In this document: piece after piece, positions 59,790-64,000 of the stretch
How positions within the stretch are numbered: position 1 is the stretch's first letter
Layout: every line of letters starts with the position of its first letter
IMG/VR virus record: IMGVR_UViG_3300017917_002374
Span: 62,001 to 126,000 of that record
Length of the DNA: 64,000 nucleotides
Direction: 5' to 3' (one strand)
Source: a virus
Notes under the pieces: generated by a model
The model's input: the letters and a program-made list of their open reading frames with translations, nothing else
The model's database searches: none
What the model was told of the DNA's origin: nothing
Translations under genes and position numbers: made by a program

Positions 59790-60365
59790 ATGACAATTGT
59801 TTACATTCACGGAGCAACTGCTACTGGTGCCAGTTTCAATTATCTACGCGAGCATGTTCCTGCCGACAAAGAACTGATACTAGAATACGATAGCGAAAAC
59901 GGATTTTTTAAAAATCTGGAAACCATGTATAACACCTTGATGAACACCAAGGGCAAACTGTTTTTTGTTGGACACAGTCTAGGCGGAATCTACTGCTTGA
60001 GTTTGGCAAACTATTTTCCTGCCAAGGTACTAGGAGGCGTAACTATTAGTACGCCCTATGGCGGAAGTGAAATAGCCAGTTTTGCCAAATACTTTGCACC
60101 ATTCAGTATATTGTTAAAAGAGATCACGCCATATAGTAAACCCATTGCACATGCAAAACAGATCACGGTTCCAAACAATTGGACCAACATAGTGACCACA
60201 AAAGGCAACAGCCCGTGGATACCTGGAGACAATGATGGTGTGGTAACAGTAGACAGTCAACGCTATCATACGAACATGAATCTAACAGAACTGAAAACCA
60301 ATCACTATGAAGTGCTCATGCATCCAGAAACCATAAACATTATTAAAGAAAAATTACCTAAATGA
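59790..60365 (+). CDS. alpha/beta-hydrolase (lipase/esterase-like)
   Basis: 191 residues with oxyanion-hole IHGATATG (6-13), nucleophile elbow GHSLGG (Ser63), a late Asp in PGDNDGVVT and a His in the last 25 residues (NHYEVLMHPE), as in small lipases or acyl esterases. Overlaps the desaturase gene by ATGA, so a link to lipid acyl chains is likely. No signal peptide, so it works in the cytoplasm. Near-leaderless late promoter. Confidence 0.8.
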   Translation: MTIVYIHGATATGASFNYLREHVPADKELILEYDSENGFFKNLETMYNTLMNTKGKLFFVGHSLGGIYCLSLANYFPAKVLGGVTISTPYGGSEIASFAKYFAPFSILLKEITPYSKPIAHAKQITVPNNWTNIVTTKGNSPWIPGDNDGVVTVDSQRYHTNMNLTELKTNHYEVLMHPETINIIKEKLPK

Positions 60366-61075
60366 CAGAAATATTTTATACTGCGATTGTCACACACATC
60401 ACAATTGCCTGCGTGACACTGTATCTACATCGCAGTCAAGCGCACCGTGGAGTTACATTTCATCCTGCGGTCGCACACTTCATGCGTTTTTGGTTGTGGT
60501 TAACCACTGGAATGGTAACCAAACAATGGGTCGCAATACATCGCAAACATCATCAGCATGACGATCAACCTGGAGATCCACACAGTCCGCATGTGTTTGG
60601 CATTTGGCGTGTGCTGTTTGGTGGAGCATTTTTATATGCACAAGCAGCCAAAGATCATGCCATGATTGAGAACTATGGTGTAGGCACTCCTAGCGACTGG
60701 CTAGAACGCAAGATCTATACACCATTAAACTGGGTTGGTATTTTGCTCATGTTGATCTTAAATATCAGTGTGTTTGGATCGTGGGGACTGCTGATTTGGG
60801 GGGTACAAATGATCTGGATACCGTTTTGGGCAGCTGGTGTAGTTAATGGACTGGGACATTGGATAGGATACCGCAATGGGCAAACTCGCGATGAATCTAG
60901 AAATTTATTTCCTATTGGCATTATCATTGGGGGTGAATGTCTTCACAACAATCATCATCTGGAACCTGCTAATCCGCGCTTGAGCAGACGATGGTTTGAA
61001 TTTGACATAGGATGGATGTATATCACCATTCTAAGAATATTAGGTTTGGCTAAACTACGTGTTGCAAGTGTGTAA
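60362..61075 (+). CDS. membrane fatty acid desaturase (delta-9 type)
   Basis: 237 residues. All three His boxes of acyl-CoA/lipid desaturases are present: HRSQAHR (23-29), HRKHH (60-64) and HNNHH (195-199), plus N-x-x-x-H (162-166). Hydrophobic segments lie near 5-22, 38-52, 122-140 and 143-162. It would place a double bond in acyl chains using oxygen and an electron donor, making the host membrane more fluid. Coupled to the hydrolase gene. The family is known from a few aquatic phages. Confidence 0.9.
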   Translation: MTEIFYTAIVTHITIACVTLYLHRSQAHRGVTFHPAVAHFMRFWLWLTTGMVTKQWVAIHRKHHQHDDQPGDPHSPHVFGIWRVLFGGAFLYAQAAKDHAMIENYGVGTPSDWLERKIYTPLNWVGILLMLILNISVFGSWGLLIWGVQMIWIPFWAAGVVNGLGHWIGYRNGQTRDESRNLFPIGIIIGGECLHNNHHLEPANPRLSRRWFEFDIGWMYITILRILGLAKLRVASV

Positions 61076-61090
61076 AAAATCTTTTATAAT
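61062..61090 (+). promoter_or_regulatory. sigma70-type promoter
   Basis: TTGCAA (61062-61067), 17-base spacer, perfect TATAAT (61085-61090); start near 61097, with AGGAG before the ATG at 61112. Confidence 0.68.
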
Positions 61091-61111
61091 CTATCATTAT
61101 AGGAGACCACT

Positions 61112-61372
61112 ATGCCAGCAAGAATGTTTAGTACCGAACAAAAGGCCAAACTCACTCAACTGATCAACGAAGGCATGACCATCATGCAAGAAGTTGAAGA
61201 TCTCACTGAAGGCTTGAACGACACTGTGAAAGCCATTGCAGAAGAACTGGAAGTCAAACCCGGTGTGTTGAAAAAAGCCATTCGCATTGCACACAAGAGC
61301 AAGCTGGGTGAAACCAACGCCGAACACGAAGAACTCAATACTATTCTTGAAACCGTAGGCAAAACTCTTTGA
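61112..61372 (+). CDS. dsbA: DsbA-like double-stranded DNA-binding protein
   Basis: 86 residues, all helical: KLTQLINEGMTIMQEVEDLTEGLNDTVKAIAEELEVKPGVLKKAIRIAHKSKLGE. The order helix, ...ELxVxPGxxxKAIRxAxK is that of T4 DsbA, which binds double-stranded DNA and influences late transcription. Own sigma70 promoter and AGGAG site. Lies directly before the replication polymerase unit. Confidence 0.78.
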   Translation: MPARMFSTEQKAKLTQLINEGMTIMQEVEDLTEGLNDTVKAIAEELEVKPGVLKKAIRIAHKSKLGETNAEHEELNTILETVGKTL

Positions 61373-61656
61373 ACAACGTACTAGATGGTATCTTCAAATG
61401 GATCAAGCAGGATTATCAAAGTCATAAACTTCGTTTTTGTCTTGAGGTCCTGGCTTGGGCTATATCTATTGGCTGTAGTATCACTATGGCCCTCACCGTG
61501 CCTAATCCACCCCTTATTGTCCTGTACCCTATTTGGATTGCAGGTTGTGCTATATACGCTGGGTGCGCTTATAGTCGTCGTTCCTTTGGTATGTTGGCTA
61601 ATTACCTTCTGCTTACAACAATTGACACCATCGGATTGATAAGGATGCTCACATGA
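61369..61656 (+). CDS. small membrane protein (95 aa)
   Basis: TTG start overlapping the dsbA stop. Three hydrophobic stretches (FCLEVLAWAISIGCSITMALTV, LIVLYPIWIAGCAIYAGCAY, MLANYLLLTTIDTIGLI). I recall similar short membrane proteins beside phage replication genes; function unknown. Confidence 0.62.
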   Translation: MNNVLDGIFKWIKQDYQSHKLRFCLEVLAWAISIGCSITMALTVPNPPLIVLYPIWIAGCAIYAGCAYSRRSFGMLANYLLLTTIDTIGLIRMLT

Positions 61657-61781
61657 TGATCATTGCTTTAGAAATCTTTGGGTATTGGGTAGGTCTAGGT
61701 GTAGTTATATGGATTGTGATGTACCTGGCATTGATGTTTGCCAACACATGCGAATTTGTAGTAGATCACTTTTTCAAGTAA
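61653..61781 (+). CDS. single-pass membrane peptide (42 aa)
   Basis: MMIIALEIFGYWVGLGVVIWIVMYLALMFANTCEFVVDHFFK: one long hydrophobic segment (residues 9-31). ATGA overlap with the upstream gene. Function unknown. Confidence 0.56.
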   Translation: MMIIALEIFGYWVGLGVVIWIVMYLALMFANTCEFVVDHFFK

Positions 61782-61821
61782 ATAACTTTGTCTCGCCGGA
61801 CATGAAACGGCATGTAGAGTA

Positions 61822-61841
61822 GTGCAAGCTAGAAATTGCAC
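61822..61841 (+). promoter_or_regulatory. hairpin before the polymerase ribosome site
   Basis: GTGCAA-gctagaaa-TTGCAC: a perfect 6-bp stem with an 8-base loop, two bases upstream of the GGAG ribosome site of the polymerase gene. Same geometry and place as the T4/RB69 operator through which gp43 represses its own translation; the loop sequence is not the T4 one as I remember it. Confidence 0.62.
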
Positions 61842-61852
61842 ATGGAGAAAAT

Positions 61853-64000
61853 ATGAGTTACATTGACGCTCTCTTTGACAGAGACAAAGATCGCATACAC
61901 GTGGTTGAACGTGTGAACGGCGAAAGACAGTATAGAGAATTTCCTGCCGAATACGTATTTTACTATGATGACCCAAAAGGCAAATACCGTACCATGTACG
62001 GTACTCCAGTAAGTCGTTTTTCCACTACCCATAGCAAAGAATATCATAAAGAACTGAGAATACAGTCAGGCAAACGTTTGTGGGAAAGTGATATCAATCC
62101 TATTTTTCGTTGCTTAGAAAAACACTATCTTGGTGCCAATTCACCAAAACTGCAAACAGCATTTTTTGATATTGAAGTTGACTTTGATCCTGTAAGAGGA
62201 TTTTCAAAACCAGCAGATCCATTCAATGCCATTACTGCAATCACAGTGTATTTTGATTGGCTAGACAAAACTGTGACCTTGGCTACTCCTCCCAAAAGCA
62301 TGAGTTGGGAAACTGCTCAAGAAATCGCAGATCGGTTTGACAACTGTTTTCTGTTTGAACGAGAAACAGACCTGCTGGGCGCATTTCTTGATCTAATAGA
62401 AGACGCTGATGTGCTCAGTGGGTGGAACAGCGAAGGTTTTGATATTCCTTACATGGTCATGCGTACCAAACGTGTGCTCAGCAAAGACGATTGTAGACGT
62501 TTTTGTTTATGGGGACAGTATCCCAAAGAAAGAACCTTTGAACGTTTTGGTGCAGAAAATCTAACATTTGACCTCATAGGTCGGGTACATCTAGATTACA
62601 TGCAACTGTACCGTAAGTACACTTATGAAGAACGTCACAGCTACAGTCTAGATGCCATTGGCGAACATGAACTAGATGAACGCAAAGTGGCCTACGAAGG
62701 CACACTGGATCAACTGTACAACAAAGACTTTGAAAAGTTCATAGACTATAACAGACAAGACGCACTGTTGGTTGCCAAGCTAGACAAGAAACTCAGGTTC
62801 CTGGATCTAGCCAACGAACTTGCACATGACAACACTGTGTTGCTACAAACCACCATGGGTGCCGTGGCAGTTACAGAACAGGCCATCATCAACGAAGCAC
62901 ATCAACTGGGACTGATTGTTCCTAATAGAAAGGGTAGAGATGACCAAGGTGATACGCAAGCAGCAGGTGCCTACGTTGCTTTTCCCAAAAGGGGCATGCA
63001 CGACTGGGTCGGAGCGATTGACATCAACAGTCTGTATCCTTCTGCGATTCGGGCGCTCAACATGGGTCCAGAAACCATTGTTGGACAACTCAGACCAATA
63101 ATGACTGATAGATATATTCAAGATAAAATGGCAGCAGGCAGCAGTTTTGCAGATGCCTGGGAAAACATGTTTGGCAGTCTTGAATATACCGCTGTGATGG
63201 AAAATCAAGCCGGCACAGAAATTACCATTGACTGGGAAGATGGCAGTAGTACTCTACACAGTGCAGCAGAAATTTGGCGTATAATTTTTGACAGCAACCA
63301 GCCATGGACTTTGAGTGCCAATGGTACTATCTTCACTTATGAGAAAAAAGGTGTGGTACCTGGACTATTAGAGAGGTGGTATGCCGAACGAAAAGAAATG
63401 CAGGCCAAAAAGAAAGAAGCCGAAACCCCTGAAGATAAGGCCTTCTGGGACAAGCGTCAATTGGTCAAGAAAATTAATCTTAACAGTCTGTATGGAGCCA
63501 TTCTCAACCCAGGTTGTCGTTTCTTCGACAAGCGAATTGGCCAGAGTACTACTCTCACTGGAAGAATCATCGCAAGACACATGGACGCTTATATCAACGA
63601 GTGTATCATGGGAACATATGACCACGTGGGCGAAAGTATCATCTATGGAGACACTGATAGCTGTTATTTTACAGCCTGGCCTGCTATACGGGACGAAGTT
63701 GCCGCAGGACGTATGGAATGGAACAAAGACACCTGTGTGCAACTGTACGACACCATTGCTGATCAAGTCAATGCCAGTTTCCCTGCGTTTATGGAACGGG
63801 CGTGCCACTGTCCACGGAGTATGGGGTCGCTTATCAAAGGTGGACGAGAGCTAGTAGCAGAAAAAGGCTTGTATATTAAAAAGAAACGCTACGCTGTGTT
63901 GATCTATGATTTAGAAGGTGCAAGGCTGGACACACATGGCAAGCCAGGCAAGGTCAAAGCTATGGGGCTGGATCTCAAGCGTTCGGACACACCTAAGGTT
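61853..64000 (+). CDS. 43: family-B DNA polymerase (gp43), N-terminal 716 codons
   Basis: Open to the right edge, so partial. 3'-5' exonuclease domain with Exo I FDIEVDFDP (D106, E108), Exo II around SGWNSEGFDIPYM and Exo III YNRQDALLV. Polymerase motif A DINSLYPS (D390), motif B KKINLNSLYGA, motif C YGDTDS (D600 and D602). All catalytic acids are present, so it is an active replicative enzyme. In T4 it works with the clamp and the gp44/62 loader. GGAG site, with a possible autoregulatory hairpin before it. The thumb and clamp-binding tail lie beyond the window. Confidence 0.95.
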   Translation, partial: MSYIDALFDRDKDRIHVVERVNGERQYREFPAEYVFYYDDPKGKYRTMYGTPVSRFSTTHSKEYHKELRIQSGKRLWESDINPIFRCLEKHYLGANSPKLQTAFFDIEVDFDPVRGFSKPADPFNAITAITVYFDWLDKTVTLATPPKSMSWETAQEIADRFDNCFLFERETDLLGAFLDLIEDADVLSGWNSEGFDIPYMVMRTKRVLSKDDCRRFCLWGQYPKERTFERFGAENLTFDLIGRVHLDYMQLYRKYTYEERHSYSLDAIGEHELDERKVAYEGTLDQLYNKDFEKFIDYNRQDALLVAKLDKKLRFLDLANELAHDNTVLLQTTMGAVAVTEQAIINEAHQLGLIVPNRKGRDDQGDTQAAGAYVAFPKRGMHDWVGAIDINSLYPSAIRALNMGPETIVGQLRPIMTDRYIQDKMAAGSSFADAWENMFGSLEYTAVMENQAGTEITIDWEDGSSTLHSAAEIWRIIFDSNQPWTLSANGTIFTYEKKGVVPGLLERWYAERKEMQAKKKEAETPEDKAFWDKRQLVKKINLNSLYGAILNPGCRFFDKRIGQSTTLTGRIIARHMDAYINECIMGTYDHVGESIIYGDTDSCYFTAWPAIRDEVAAGRMEWNKDTCVQLYDTIADQVNASFPAFMERACHCPRSMGSLIKGGRELVAEKGLYIKKKRYAVLIYDLEGARLDTHGKPGKVKAMGLDLKRSDTPKV

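Noticed and set aside
1-64000. Prophage or integrative element
   Set aside because: No integrase, attachment repeats or host flanking genes; gene content is that of a lytic T4-like phage.

Overview
The window is one densely packed segment of a T4-like tailed phage genome (contractile-tail, Tevenvirinae-related), about 64 kb, with nearly every gene on the + strand. The evidence is a family-B DNA polymerase (gp43 type), a clamp-loader ATPase (gp44 type), an ATP-dependent DNA ligase, a DsbA-like protein, PhoH, MazG, a GroES-like co-chaperonin, very large repetitive tail-fibre genes and repeated T4-style late-promoter boxes ending in TAAATA. Many small genes overlap by ATGA. The gene mix (MazG, PhoH, 2OG oxygenase, A-type Fe-S carrier, desaturase) is that of phages of aquatic bacterioplankton. 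DnaK resembles betaproteobacterial DnaK as I remember that family, so an aquatic proteobacterial host is my guess; the host cannot be fixed from this window.

Layout. 1-3.1 kb: end of the DNA ligase, then a run of tiny overlapping unknown genes, including a lipoprotein and a secreted peptide. 3.1-4.8 kb: AT-rich cassette of a 2OG-Fe(II) oxygenase-like protein and a GT90/CAP10-like glycosyltransferase. 4.8-7.1 kb: HTH protein, metallophosphoesterase and unknowns, followed by a structured non-coding stretch (7072-7330; at 259 bases the longest gene-free stretch in the window). 7.7-10.5 kb: a tandem array of about ten small diverged paralogues, most ending in a Leu-Lys/Arg-Trp motif. 10.5-14.3 kb: unknowns, then translation factor IF-1, superoxide dismutase and an ErpA/IscA Fe-S carrier. 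14.4-34.5 kb: six tail and fibre proteins totalling about 6,700 residues. 34.6-40.7 kb: MazG, a DnaE-like fragment, GroES-like protein, gp44, a cupin and small early genes. 40.8-51.5 kb: DnaK, HAD phosphatase, PhoH (the only - strand gene), lysis cassette (GH19 endolysin, spanin pair, holin), J-domain protein and ClpA-like unfoldase. 51.5-58.3 kb: glycosyltransferases and probable virion proteins. 58.3-61.1 kb: Dps-like ferritin, alpha/beta hydrolase and fatty acid desaturase. 61.1 kb to the end: DsbA-like protein, two small membrane proteins and the first 716 codons of the DNA polymerase.

How it fits together. Sigma70-type promoters with 17-base spacers precede early or regulatory genes, and NNTAAATA boxes precede structural, lysis and chaperone genes; several genes have both. 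In at least seven cases the predicted transcription start falls on, or within two bases of, the start codon and there is no Shine-Dalgarno sequence, which predicts leaderless mRNAs in a phage that also carries its own IF-1. Hairpins sit beside the ribosome sites of the polymerase, phoH, dnaK and mazG genes. The phage appears to supply a near-complete proteostasis set (DnaK, J-protein, ClpA, GroES-like), an oxidative-stress and iron set (SOD, Dps, ErpA) and envelope-modifying enzymes. I found no tRNA, CRISPR array, insertion sequence or integrase.
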